Origin: Batillaria attramentaria
Lineage: Eukaryota; Mollusca; Gastropoda; Batillariidae
Direction of reading: 5' to 3'
Length of the DNA stretch: 64,000 bases
NCBI GenBank assembly: GCA_018292915.2
Contig: JACVVK020000090.1
Location: 1,356,001 to 1,420,000 of the forward strand
This document shows positions 12,689-52,774 of this stretch, piece after piece. Position 1 is the first letter of the stretch; each line of letters begins with the position of its first letter. Below the pieces are notes generated by a model. That model was not told the origin of the DNA and did not search any database. It saw only the letters and a program-made list of their open reading frames with translations. The position numbers and the translations under genes are program-made.

Positions 12689-13525
12689 TCCAGAAAAACA
12701 ACACACGTTTTTAATTATGCTGAGATTATATTTCTGCAGATACACACTTTACACACCGCATGGCTGACAAACACTTATCAATAACCAAAACCCAAAATAA
12801 CAAAGACAAAGAACAATGGACGGACTAATTCTATCAGTCATGGAATGTCAAAATATAGAAAGACAAAATCAAGATCACACTGTGGTTATGTATACACATG
12901 ACTTTCAGATCCGTTAACCCGCTAAAAAAAAGTCGTGTCAAATTCTAATGAACTAACAACATTCAGTCAGTGGATCACTTTCTACGTATCACATATGTCT
13001 GGACGGATTTTCATAAAAGAAACAAACAAAACAACTTGAAAGACACAAAATCCTTTCTAAAAATTTCAAAAGAATTCCTTCATTCCACATGCTATTTTAA
13101 TGACAAGAAATAACGTAAAATGCTTCCGTGTAGTAGTCTGCTGGCTCTTGCTGTTCATCTCTGTTTGTCTTGCTAACACGATTAGCGGTTGTGTTTTCTT
13201 AAGGTCTATGTTATGTTTACATTGTTTGTTTGTTTGTTTGCTTTTGCTGATGTTATTATCACATGCTGGAGTGTCAAATTCGATTTTCCCCATGTGAGAC
13301 ATATTACATTTTTTCTTATACTTGAAAAGAAGATAATGAAAACTGAATTCCGAAAAATCTGCATATACATGTATATTGATATATTTAGGTTGTCTTTAAC
13401 CTCTTCGCTGCCAAGCCTGTTTGGCAGCATGTGACAAATATTTGCCAAGGTGATTTTGCTGCTTTGATTTTTCTCGCAAGGAATCTGTTGCATGAAAGTA
13501 TACAAAACCTATGTTTTTCTGAAAG

Positions 13526-13815
13526 GTAAGGCCTCGGTCACAACCGGCCGCACGATTTTTTTATGCTTGCGATCTCCACGAAATGTCTGCGGCCTGCGGC
13601 TTCTACGATCTGAAAAAAAAAAAAATTAAGGTTGCAAATCGTGCGTACGATATACGTGCGATGGCGTACGTTCCCCGCGGGTAACGTCTTGCGATTTCAG
13701 TTGGTCAAAAATCGTACGACGGCCGTACGGATCGTACGTTGTCCTCGCAGTTATCGTACGGAGGTCGTACGCCTTCGTACGACGTTCGTGCGATGTTGAC
13801 GATGTTTGCACGGGC
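13526..13815. repeat. CG-rich TCGTACG cluster inside the piggyBac-like element
   Basis: About eight CGTACG palindromes and several CGTGCG variants lie in under 200 bp, with an A run in the middle. Composition differs sharply from both sides, suggesting a nested insertion. Confidence 0.55.
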
Positions 13816-14188
13816 TATACGCAATCAGGCTGTCATCGGCTGTAGGTGCCTCAAGCAAAGACTCAGGCTCTGAGGAACTCACGTCAGACTCTGGTTCATA
13901 ATCAGGATCCATTGCAGAATCATATTCAGCTTCAAGCTCGGCTCTTTCGTCCCTCAAAGCGTCGGCTTGGATTCGAGAAGCAATGCTCATTACGTCACCC
14001 GCACGAATGACGTCTGCCTCGTCCTCCTCCTCCTCATCCAAAGAATCGCTGGATTCTGATTCTGGCATTTCGTTCCAATTCTCAGTAACATCTTGATCTT
14101 TGAGGGTTACGCCAACAGGTCCAATTGTTCGGTCAACATCGTCAGTTGTTCGATCGCCACTCGGCCCTGGCTGGCTGTTGTCGGCCAT
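13751..14188 (-). pseudogene. Truncated piggyBac-type transposase N-terminus
   Basis: ATG at 14,188. The 145-codon frame starts MADNSQPGPSGDRTTDD and is strongly acidic (SLDEEEEDEADV, DPDYEPESDVSSSEPES), typical of piggyBac transposase N-termini. The DDD catalytic core is absent; the frame runs into CG-rich sequence with repeated TCGTACG and stops. Confidence 0.65.
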
Positions 14189-14644
14189 TTTGGGACGCTA
14201 TTGTTTCCCCTAGAGGGTTAGCCAATAATAGGCGATCTTCTGTAAGCATTCGGCGTGAAATGTAAACTTAGATCATGAATTATTCATGCCGATAGGCTAA
14301 GCGTTCTGATTTTTTCAGAAAACGAAATCTCCCCTCATGTGACATCTTCAGGAAAATAACGTTGATGACGCTGTCGCATATGTACGGCAGGGGGCAGCGA
14401 AGAGGTTAAAGACACCCGAACAGATACGGTTTTGTTCCATTAACTGAAATCACAGGCAGCTACAAGCTTAGTTGGCAGGCAACAGTTATGTGAAAAAAAA
14501 CCTCAAAATATGGCATTAATTGCGTTCCAGTTTTTTAACTTTGATACGTTTGATATGACAATAAAGCTACATACGCAGATGCAAATACGCAGAAATCACC
14601 AGGAAACACCTGAAGAATAATTACGTAAAACATGAAGCTGCAGT

Positions 14645-41480
<26,836 letters not shown>

Positions 41481-42254
41481 AGTTGCAGGACTGTTGCCGA
41501 TGTCGATATGCCAGGCCTTAGCACACTTTACTGACAGAAATAACAGCAAACACGCAATGTCATCATGAAAAACGTAAATAGTTTCATTGTGTTCTTTCTA
41601 CAGAAATTATGAAGAATGATGTAAATAAGGGACATTGATGTAAATAAGGGACAAAATATCAGTGCAGAAGTTTTGAGAAAGCTCTGGAAAAAATGGTTTT
41701 GTGCTCAAATTGTTTTGAAATGTTTTGATCTTAGTTACAGATTGTCGTTACAAGTTATTATATAAGATAATATTTGGGAAACAAAAACATGGATCAGGGT
41801 GAATGTGAAAAACAAATGTCCCTTACTGTGCTATGTTGTTTTTTTTTCCTGCTGATCCGCTACTAAAATCCAGCTCTCAGCGGCATGGCTGCTCTTTCTG
41901 GTTTCGAAAACTTCAGAAAGAAGGGTAACTTGTCGCGTGCACGGCAGGTCAACTGCAAGCACACTTGGGAAAAATCGGAACTGAACGGCGATTGTTCAAA
42001 GAGGGAAGGCTGTTATCTCTCTGTCCTCCAGATACGCCAACAGTTTAATGGGGTGGGGCGTAAATGATAAGGGTGTCACATTTAGTTTTCATAATGTAGA
42101 GAGGGCGGGGGGGGGGGGGGGGAATGAGCGGTGGGGGGGGGGGGACGATGGTTTGTGGAGGATTAGTGATATAGTGCAGTATATCGTTAGTCGCAAGATA
42201 CCTTAAAATACCGTAGACAAGAATAAGATTTCACACCTCCAGTATATATCTGAT

Positions 42255-42257
<3 letters not shown>

Positions 42258-42330
<73 letters not shown>
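42258..42330. repeat. TC then TG microsatellite
   Basis: TC to 42,285 then TG to 42,330. Confidence 0.9.
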
Positions 42331-42333
<3 letters not shown>

Positions 42334-42925
42334 TGGGGGGGCGTTGTTGTATTTGTTGTTGTTTTGGGGAAAGTGCTGAATTTTGTGTAATTATCATTAT
42401 CTGAATGCTCATACTTTTAAGACAATTAAAAAAAAAAAAAACTGTTCGCCATGCCGGGTCAGTCAGTCCAGTGCTAGTCTATTCCACTGCCATGAGATCA
42501 GATTCAAATTGAGAAACGTGAGAGGCTTTGGCCAGTTTAGAGCTTTCAACGGCCTTCGTGCTTGGGAAGCTAGGGTTGCCCTGTCACATAGCATTATAGA
42601 TTCCATCGTATCACGGAACGAGCTGATCGATTTTAATCTTGTAGATTATACACACTATTTGAAGCCGGCTTCATAACACACTTCACGCTTTGAATATATA
42701 TACTTACCTTGACAAATGCGTTATTTTGGGTCTGAGACAACGTCGGGTAAAACAAAACAATAAAAAAAAAACACTCCCCACTGAAGACATACTGACCAGG
42801 TTTGATTTAGAATCAACGAGAGTTTAGCAGACACAACATAAATCTTACTCTTTGCGCGACAAGCTTACTGATAGCGCCGACAAATTATCTTTGCTTTCTC
42901 TTATGATGTGCACAGCTGATGCAGG

Positions 42926-42963
<38 letters not shown>

Positions 42964-42967
<4 letters not shown>

Positions 42968-43040
42968 GTTGCCCCGTCTTTGATATCACACGTATGTGGT
43001 GGAAAAGGACGTTAAATCCCCAAACACCCATGCACCCCCC
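42964..43040 (+). mobile_element. SINE family A, 3' fragment
   Basis: Starts at ATCGTTGCCCCGTCTTTG and ends CCCCAAACACCC; the head is replaced by a TC repeat. Confidence 0.7.
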
Positions 43041-43161
43041 CATCCCCCCTCTCTCTCTCTCGCACAGTAGCATAATTCAATGTAGTGTAGCAACGGCAAG
43101 TTTAAAAATTGGTATGAATATGTCTGTAACTTCTACCGTTGTAAAATAAAGGTATAAAGGT

Positions 43162-43288
<127 letters not shown>

Positions 43289-43647
43289 CATTGCATTGCA
43301 TGTAAAACATTTCGAATGAGCACCATAGAAACTGAAAATTTGGAACCGCAATATGCTTACAAAATTATTACGATAATTCACGAAATAAAATACATGCATA
43401 TGAATATTTGCGCACTAGTGACGATCTAGTTTTGATTAATGTTTGAAAAGACTGTTGAATGTGGAGAATAATTTAGGACCTGGGATGTTTTCTGGAAGTG
43501 AGTTCCTAAATATGACGACTTTCACATGTATGTCTATCCGAGGGAATGTTACCTTGAAATATCGAGAGAAAATAAAACAACACTCTGTGTACAATATTCT
43601 GTGTACAATTCTTGTACACAGAATTTTACAAGATGAGTGTTTATTAA

Positions 43648-43735
43648 GTGTAACGCCCTTTTCCACCACATAGGGCTGATATCAAAGATGAGGCAACGAT
43701 AAAAAGGCACACGCTTCCGAAACCGGAGCAATTTA
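43648..43735 (-). mobile_element. SINE family A, 3' fragment
   Basis: GTAACGCCCTTTTCCACCAC then GATATCAAAGATGAGGC, ending before the tRNA-like part. Confidence 0.6.
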
Positions 43736-44141
43736 CAGAGAGAAAGTCTGACACTCTTATGTTATCATTGCACTTGAGTTATCCTAAGTACTACTAGTCT
43801 TATATCTCAGCACGTCGGCCAGAATGTGGGTCTTGCTGATAAACACTGCTATGTTTGTTTTATTAAACGTCTTTGATAAAAACTTCCGTTTATCGCATGT
43901 GGGTTGACAACGCTGCAGTTGTTGGATTGTCTGTATAGTGTTATGCTATCGGGTGGATTTGATTGGAATAAAAACCGGCCAACCGTTTAAGCGCCCTGTT
44001 ATCGTTGTTGGCAAAAGCAGCACAGGAACAAGACGCGAAACGAGTGTTTGGTCAGGGAACTGTTTGTAAAAAGTGATAAGCGCTTTTTTCAGGACTTTGT
44101 TTTGCTGCCTTTAGTTTGTGTGTGTTTATGCTAGCGTGCTA

Positions 44142-44151
44142 GCGTGCGTGC

Positions 44152-44235
<84 letters not shown>
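44142..44235. repeat. TG microsatellite
   Basis: TGCG then long TG then CG-rich end. Confidence 0.9.
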
Positions 44236-44236
<1 letters not shown>

Positions 44237-44728
44237 GTCGAGCGTGCATGCGTGTGTTTACGATGCATGTTTTTCGTTTTGGTAAGACTAGTGCAGAATA
44301 GAATGTTTAGATCATTTCAACAGACGTTAATTCACCTTTGTCTAATCGCATTTCCATAATCTGATAATTTGCAAAATGCGCTTTTCTTTCCGCTTATCTG
44401 TTCTTGACAACACCCTTCTGCGAGCAGTTATGGGTTTGGTTTTTTCTCTCTCTTTTCTTTTTCTTCCCCCGCAGTGGTGTACCGTCGCATTTGTCTGATA
44501 GCCCTGACAGCTAATGAAGTGCTGTGGCTCAAACAAGCTTATCTGGATATCCTTCGAGTGTGGCACGCTTCGTATCAGCGAAGGAAAAACTATAACAATC
44601 TTGTCCTTGTTTGCGTTGTGCCGTTAGTAATCGTTTTCAAATGCAAGTTTAAGTAAACCACGAGACCTGCAGACCACCGGGACTGGTAAACCAGTCGGTT
44701 ATGATGGATCGTAGTCGTTCCCCAACTG

Positions 44729-44731
<3 letters not shown>

Positions 44732-44787
<56 letters not shown>

Positions 44788-44819
44788 GGGTGTTTGGCAG
44801 CTTAACGTCCTTTTTCCAC

Positions 44820-44883
<64 letters not shown>
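44732..44883. repeat. Twin AG arrays around a SINE-tail fragment
   Basis: Two long AG arrays flank 44,786-44,823, which is a minus-strand piece of the family A tail (TTAACGTCCTTTTTCCACCA). Confidence 0.85.
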
Positions 44884-44945
44884 AGTTAGTTAGTTAGTTA
44901 GGGCTTAAAGCCGCGCAAGCAACAAAGACTATTTTGCGGCTAAAG
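44881..44945 (-). mobile_element. Retroelement 3' end with TAAC tail, copy 1
   Basis: On the minus strand GCCGCAAAATAG ... GCGCGGCTTTAAGCCC followed by TAAC repeats; same at 61,562-61,625. The simple-repeat tail suggests a non-LTR element. Confidence 0.5.
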
Positions 44946-45021
44946 AGAGAGTGAGAGCAAATCTTTGAAAACAAAACAAAACAAAAAATCCGTGGTCACA
45001 CACGCGCGCGCGCGCGCACAC

Positions 45022-45100
<79 letters not shown>

Positions 45101-45439
45101 CAATTCCTCAAATTTCTCCATTTATTTAATACAAAAAATCACTACATCGTACAAACATTAAGTTTAGTCCTCTACATTCGCTGAATAGTTCCATTATTTT
45201 GCTCCTCGTTGGATCACATGGCTTATTAACGCCACTGAGACCAGTTGATCCGTTCTTATCCGTTTTCAAGCCACGTGGACAATTGTGGCATGGAGACTGA
45301 TTGGCCACTGTAGTGCATGTTTAACCGGACACGGTGTGCACTTGTTGTAGTTGTTGACCTCGAGATAACCACCCGCTGGGCAGTGATCTGTGACGCACAC
45401 AGTACTTGCTTTAAATTATTTAAATTATTTGCGGCTTTG

Positions 45440-45474
<35 letters not shown>

Positions 45475-45479
45475 ACGAA

Positions 45480-46097
<618 letters not shown>

Positions 46098-46107
46098 TCT
46101 ATCTTTC

Positions 46108-46599
46108 TCTCTCTGGCATCCTCCTGCGCTTACCATTACCCCGTATTGACTTATTCTAAACAAGCCTTTCCTTCGCTGGAGCATTACAATGGAATTCCCT
46201 CCCTTTACACCTGAAACAAAATATATCTACTTCTACGTTTAAACGAGCACTCAAACGGTACCTGGTGGATCGCACGTAACTTAGGTTACGCGGCAACCTG
46301 TTATTTTGATTTTCTATTTTACATCGTTTCTGCATTATATCAGTGATTTGTGTTTACAAAGGTCGCATGTGTGTGTGAATGCGTTTTGACCTGATGGACG
46401 ATTTTCTCTATGGTTTTGTTTCTTGTAGTTAAGTGCATAATTTTCTGTATTGAACTTTCTTTCTCTCTCTCTCTCTTTTATATTTTTCTCCCTTTTTTCC
46501 CCTACTATGTAGTCTCTGTAGTATTAGCAACGGCACGTTTGCAAACTGGCGAATTTCTGTAAATCTTTTACCGTTGATAAATAAAGTTTCATCATCATC

Positions 46600-46605
<6 letters not shown>
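46108..46605 (+). pseudogene. LINE 3' end without insertion (empty site)
   Basis: Reads LRLPLPRIDLF, stop, TSLSFAGALQWNSLPLHLKQ, NISTSTFKRALKRYLVDRT, stop, then a UTR ending AATAAAGTTTCATCATC. Related to 51,840-53,865, which carries the same internal TAA stop but also a 1.4-kb insertion. Confidence 0.82.
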
Positions 46606-46642
<37 letters not shown>

Positions 46643-46904
46643 TATTTTCTCTTACCCTTCCTTCCCTCTTTCCAGCAAATTTGCAGAAGTTATCTACATA
46701 GTGCACAATATATTATATGCACTATGCTGCAGACAGCGACTGGGTCAACATTTCACTGAAAGCAGAACAACTGAAACGACGTAATAAAACGTACCTGAAA
46801 CAAAGCCACACTGCTGCCCGAAAATGATAATGTTTAACTTTTCCGTTGACATCTGCTAGCTCTCGCATAATCTGAAGTTGAGGCTCATTTTTCGCTTCAC
46901 TCTC

Positions 46905-49350
46905 TGGGGATTCCTCCCCCCCCCCCCCTCTCTCTCTCTCTCGTCAGCTTATGGTCATGTCACACGAGAGGGCAAAAACACTTGAAAACATTGTTTTCAG
47001 ATGTTTCGCTGCGAAACAACGTGTTTTGTCGTGTGACATACTTCACAACAATGTTTTCAAAACATGTTTTGATCGTGTTTTCAGTTTTAGAGCCTGCCCT
47101 AAAATCCGAAAACATGTTTTGTGTTTCAACCAATGAAAGCCGCCGTGCGGAGTGTCAAGTGACACCTTCCCGTATCCGCTCAGTCAACATGTCCGTAGCG
47201 GGACCCTCTCTCTCTCTCTCTCTCTCTCGCCTTAGACGCGCGCTTGCTTGTTTTCACGTGTGTCATGTATTGTTTCGGAAAGCATGTTTCGGGCGTTTTG
47301 CCTTTCCTTTAGGAAAACATGTTTTCAGTGTGACATCGCCTTTACAAAGGTCAAGGTCAAATACTTGCCGCCTTTTAAAGAAGCTTAAACTCTACCCTAT
47401 AAGCTAGTAACCATTATAGCCTCATCAAAAAACTCAAATTAGTTCGGTGAATAGTTGGTTTGTCGTGAAATGGGCAGAAATAGTTTTAGTTGCATTGTTG
47501 GACAGAGGGTCCACTGAGCCACTGGGTCGACAAATCTTTCAACGTGGGCCGGATATCGTTCTGGCGGGTATTCTAAACCCTCTTGGGTAGGTACCTTTTT
47601 ACCATATTCGGGGCTGCTGATCGACCTCTAAGTGTTTGTATCGGCTGAGAGAGAGAGAGAGAGAGAGAGAGCTCAGGCTCCGCATGTAGAAGTCGAGGGT
47701 AGGGATTTTAGCCCCGGGTTAGAGTCTAACCTCAAACTGAACTAGGTGTATGGTTATGGTTTTTTTTTTTTTTTTTTTTTTTAAATTTCGAAGCGGGTCC
47801 ATTCCAACAAGATGCCCAAGCCGTTATAGAAGGATTTATTTCTTCCTTTCCTTGCCTCCTTTTTTTAATAATTTTGTTTTTTTGTTTCTTTTGTCGTAGT
47901 CCGGGTTAGGCCCGTAGCCGTGGGTTAAATTAACCTTGACTTTTACATTCGGGCCCTGAATATGTATTGTTTCACGGTCACGCTGCATTCTCCCGCATTC
48001 ATACAACATAGAACTGTTACAGAAGAACACAACAACTGCCTGCCCACTGCCTCTTTAATAAAAAGAATTGAACGCGCACAAAAGTCGACGGTTGGTCAGT
48101 AGAAGGACGATTTCTAGCGATTTGAAAACAGAACCAAAAATAAAAGATAAAAGAAAAATGATTTGAAAAATATGTTTTAAACCCATGAACACACACACAA
48201 AAAAAAAACCGACAAAAGTATAACCACGCCTTCGTATCATTCAGGAAAATTACCCCAGAGCAAATGACACCAAACAAACGAACGTTCTCCCATTTAAAAG
48301 TATCAGATTTATGACACGAAAGAACACCATTACATGCCGAAAGGAAAAGTTCAAGTTTAGTCAGTAGCGTTCGATTAAATCAAAACAAAATTTCGACCAA
48401 AGAACCGGTTTCAGACAAAACAATATTACTTAAAAAAAATTCTCTGGCAAATGCAAGCCGAGTTTCAAGGTGTGTCTTGAGGAAACTAATAGCCCCAAGA
48501 CACAACATCACACACATTATCACCCTCATGATCTTCTGAAACCTTTCATCTACTGGTACTCTCTACCTCCATCAATCCCCTTCCCCCGCTTCTCCTCACA
48601 CTCCATTCCCTCCTCCTTTGCCACCACTATCAACACCACAACCAGTCAGAGTATAATTATTAGATGAATTGAATTTGAAGCAAAACAGAACTCAAGACAG
48701 ATTCGTAACTGATACTGGAGAATCCATGTCCATCTGAAGTCCAGACTACAGGATGGCTGACGTCACGCTCGTGTCTGATGCCCGGATATTAAAGGCACGT
48801 TTTGGTGTACGCCGTGGCGTAATCATAGTCGAACGTTTGAATAACTCGAGAAAACAATATGCATGTATATCCTGAAAAAAGAGAGAACAGCACAACAATA
48901 ATAAAAGGACGTTTCAATGATAAACGCAAAAACCTATTTTCGTTTGGAATCAATGCTGTCCGGCAGGACCGAAGGCGCACTTTTGAGCTCTGCGGAAAAT
49001 ATCTTACAGCCCCATGTCGAAGAGTTGCTTATCAACGGATTTTGGGCAGACGTGTGGACCCAGTATAAAAACGGAGAATTCCAAATTTTGGATAAACATG
49101 TAAGAAGATAGTTCTTCATTTCATTCCATCTCATGCAGGAGTTTATACTTGCTTACGTAAGAAATAATTTCCCATAGTGTTTGTTCATCGTTGGCACAAA
49201 AACACGTACATTTTCGCTAAAGCTGGTGATTAATCCGATGTACTTCAGACAGCAAATGTAATTGTCGGACACAAAATGTCACTGCATCTGTTCTCTACTT
49301 TGAAAGCATTTATGGTTATTCAAAGATGAGACTCAACAATAAATTATTTT
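46905..49350. other. Interval after gene 1 exon 5, no exon confirmed
   Basis: Contains TC tracts at 46,928-46,942 and 47,205-47,228, an AG tract at 47,645-47,671, a T run at 47,760-47,782 and otherwise unique DNA. Several CATGTTTT words recur at 46,985-47,330. No minus-strand exon fits strongly enough to report. Confidence 0.4.
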
Positions 49351-49352
49351 AC

Positions 49353-49532
49353 CACTTGGGATCCTTCGTTCGGTAGTGGCCACATGGCAGTTCAAGCGCG
49401 TGGCGCATTCGTTGAGACATACGTCCTCGCTATTTGCACTTTGATACCAAACTTCACTGGTTTCACTAGGTCTGCGGTCTACACCTGTCTTGGGAAACGG
49501 CCCACTGAACGTATTCTGAAGGTTACTGCAAC
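49353..49532 (-). CDS. Gene 1 exon: third PAN/apple-like module
   Basis: Sixty codons between acceptor ATTTGCAG and donor GTAAAA, entering and leaving in phase 1. It begins CSNLQNTFSGPFP and contains VCLNECATRLNCHVA, the C-x3-C-x5-C core of a PAN module. The module's last Cys is absent, so it should be completed by a further exon that I could not identify with confidence. Confidence 0.7.
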
Positions 49533-51804
49533 CTGCAAATGAAACAGGGACTATGGAGGCTCAGTTTGTCTGTGTTCTTTGTTTCCATTTTCCGGAACTA
49601 ATACGACTTCTATGAAAGGCCGAACACAGACATGTGAAAAAGAACTTTAAGTACAACTACACCATACTGGCAAGCTTCCTATGTTACTCTCTTACAAGCT
49701 ATTTACTCAAAATGGCAGCTTTCAACAGCAGTTGTCAACAAACATATCACAAACCTACATCATGCTAAATAATTACAAAAAAGCTGATTTTCTGCACTTT
49801 GCGTTGATGCCAGTAACTCCATGTGCTAAAATCGCCCTTTGTTCATAACTAGCATGAGTGGGTCATGATACAAGTTGTACTCACCTATAATTTCTGCACT
49901 TTTATGTGTGTGTGTATATAACCGTAATCTTCACACATGTAAAGTTTTTGTGTTTACTGCAACTCCCTTTGTCTGCAGTATATGTATGTAAATGTACAAA
50001 ACACTAAAAACAGACCTTTGTCCCACGTTCATGGGATCCAATCACAAAAAGCAGAGGCGTATGCAAACAGAGGGAGAAATGACTTACTTGAAACACATGC
50101 ACGCTGGCTGACCGAGAAGTACATAGTTGGGGAACAGAGGCACACTCCGGAGATGCATTTGGCGTTGGTGACTTGCTGACAGTCGCTGTCCTTCGTGCAG
50201 GAAGGGCCAGCCCAAAGAGAGGTAAGTAAAAAGTTCATGTACCACGTGTCGGAAGCATTCAATTTTAAGAACGGAGAGAGAAAATATAGAGTAGAATCCG
50301 CTTCTGTCGTCAGATGATACAGGACATCTGAGTAAAACTTGCAACGATGTTTCATCTCAGGACATTTGCAAGCAGTGAAAGCCACGCAGAAAGCGTCCGC
50401 AGAGCACCGCTGTAAGCAGTCGAAGACGGACGAAACGGGAGAGTCAGAGACCATTGCCAAACCTCTCCGACTTCCAACCACGCCTGTACCTTTCAGAACA
50501 AGCGGTATCTTCAGATCCGGCATCAGGATGGTCGTCTCCCATTTTGAGTTCTTCGTGCCTGAGTCCACACCGTTGGCCATGTACGCCCTGCACTTGTGGT
50601 AGTCGCTGTCCGCGCTGGCGCATTTCTCACAGTAGTCTACAGCCTCGCATTTGGCCAGGTCATAACAGAGGTCGATGCAGTCGCTGTTGGACTTGACATC
50701 TGTGTATGTCTTGAAAGTTCCAGTCAGTTTTGTATTCTCAAGGGTCAGGCCAGAAATAAAGTCGGTACAGTCGTCGACCAATCCTTCACTTAGAAGTCGC
50801 TTACAGTACGCCCTCTTACTGGCTATGATCTTCTTCTTTATCCCGTGGAAGTCGATGTTATTCAGCGATCCACTTGGGCCCGAAAGTGCAGCGGAGAACA
50901 GGTTCTCGATAGATTTCAGCTCGTAATGAACGGGTAAAGGGTTCTCCTTCACGCTGGACGCCCAAGTGAGCGCATCGCCATTTTCTGGAGGAGGTGAGCC
51001 AATGGTGACGGTTTTTGTTGTCACTTTGCTTCGAAATGCCGCAGCTGCTGCCTTTTGTGCAGTGCTCAGGCTGGCTTCCGCTCCAACGCTTACAATACCG
51101 TCGTAACTCGCCGACACCGAAACGTCCACGCCTTTTGATGTTTCAGTTTCGTAGTCAGTAGAGGACATTTTATGTTCATAGGTGAACGAGGCTCCAAAGG
51201 TGGCTTTATGAACAAAGTGTGTGCCATACGTCTCGACAAAGTCAATGAAGTCACCGTCATTGTTTGTATTGTTGAGTTTGATGATCCATTTCAGGAAGGA
51301 TGGGTCGAGTGGAGGGAGATCGTACATTTTGAGTTGCATGTAGTAATAGTCACAACTGGCTTTGGATATGATCAGGATGTATTCTCCTGACGAGACCTCG
51401 GACGATGCTTCCTGGTAGCCAGCACTCGCAGAGAAAGACACTCCCCAGCCTCCGCCACTAACCCCGACGCTTGCTTCCATTGACTTGGATAAGGCTCGCG
51501 ACGACTTGACCACCTTAGAAGAAAAGGAAGTGACGCAAGACACGTCAGGCACGGCGACAACGCCTTTTGGAAGACTCCAGGATCCGTCGGCAGTCTGAAG
51601 ATCTCCACTGTAGTCGGCCAGAAAGATGGGGAGAGTGAAGCCAGGGTCATGGCCGATGGCGAGAGGGAAACCCTTGAGGATGTCGTAGCCCATGAGACCG
51701 TAGTCCATATCGGGGAAATTAGCAGGCGAACTTTCCGCATAGTTGAAACCCTTGTACTCTGATATTACACAGGGAAATAAGGCACTAATTTGACTCCAGC
51801 AAGA

Positions 51805-51845
<41 letters not shown>

Positions 51846-52711
51846 GATGACAGTGACAATGACAATGACAATGACACTTTATTTTTCAAGGATGTAGGAT
51901 TAGGTACAGCGTCCTTTCTTCTATCTTGTCCTTGCTACATTCTACTGCTCTCTCCTGACCTCGAGGAATGGCATCCTGCGCTTACCATTCTCCCGTATTG
52001 ACTTATTCTAAACAAGCCTTTCCTTTGCTGGAGCATTACAATGAAATTCTCTCCCTTCACACCTGAAACAAAATACAGACCCATACGCTTAAGTCAAACA
52101 CGCTTAAGTCGAACTTCGGATACGTCGAAGCAAAAAGTTTTTCCCGGCCAAACTTGCTCTTTGTATGACTAAATTTTCCACGGATAAGTCGAACGGGTAC
52201 TCAAAAACGGATAAGTCAAAACTCGGTTATGTCAAACGAAATCTGCAATTTTAGCCTCGGATAAGTCGTACCAGTCGCTGGCAGGGGAATTTCTTTTTGT
52301 CCTTCTGATGCATCAGCGCCAAAACACGGCTTGCACGGAGATTTTACATTTTCCGTGCAAGTACAGGTTGACAGTGTTATGTGTCCTGCGGGCCTTAGGG
52401 CTGGTTATCGTGGGTGGTAGAACACGAAATTGGCGAGAAACACGTGCAAGAACAGAGCTAGGCGTGAGATCTGACCCTGTGCCCCTGATCTCTGAGGTTT
52501 TCTGTCGCCAGTGTTAAGAAGGTGATTTGCCGTCGGATTCGGAGGGTAAGCAGTGAGTTATTCCTGGTGTGTGTTTGTGTGTGTGTGTGAGAGAGAGAGA
52601 GTTTGCCGGTTGGTGCCGTTAGAGTTGGATCTTTCTGCTATTTGACTGCGTGTGTTTATATGTCGTTGCACTAGAATTTATTGAGCACATGCGATCATAT
52701 GACTGCGAACG

Positions 52712-52774
<63 letters not shown>

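Larger units (their letters stand above)
13400..14405 (-). mobile_element. piggyBac-like element, internally deleted
   Basis: Perfect 13-bp inverted ends CCTCTTCGCTGCC, flanked on both sides by TTAA (13,396-13,399 and 14,406-14,409). The 1,006-bp interior keeps only the acidic N-terminus of a transposase and is interrupted by a CG-rich segment, so it is non-autonomous. It lies 240 bp past the gene 2 stop. Confidence 0.85.

Noticed and set aside
46793..46890. Segment ending TTTCAG|GTACGT on the minus strand as an exon of gene 1 or leader of gene 2
   Set aside because: Phase-1 reading gives only DYARASRCQRKS before a stop. A leader exon remains possible but there is no promoter evidence.
47440..47571. 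Minus-strand frame starting EYPPERYPAHVERFVDPVAQ as the missing last exon of gene 1
   Set aside because: Phase would fit, but the acceptor has no pyrimidine tract, there is only one Cys and no PAN-like pattern; it may be part of a repeat.
48859..49111. Overlapping plus-strand frames of 60-70 codons
   Set aside because: No homology recognised, no splice signals and overlapping open frames on both strands.
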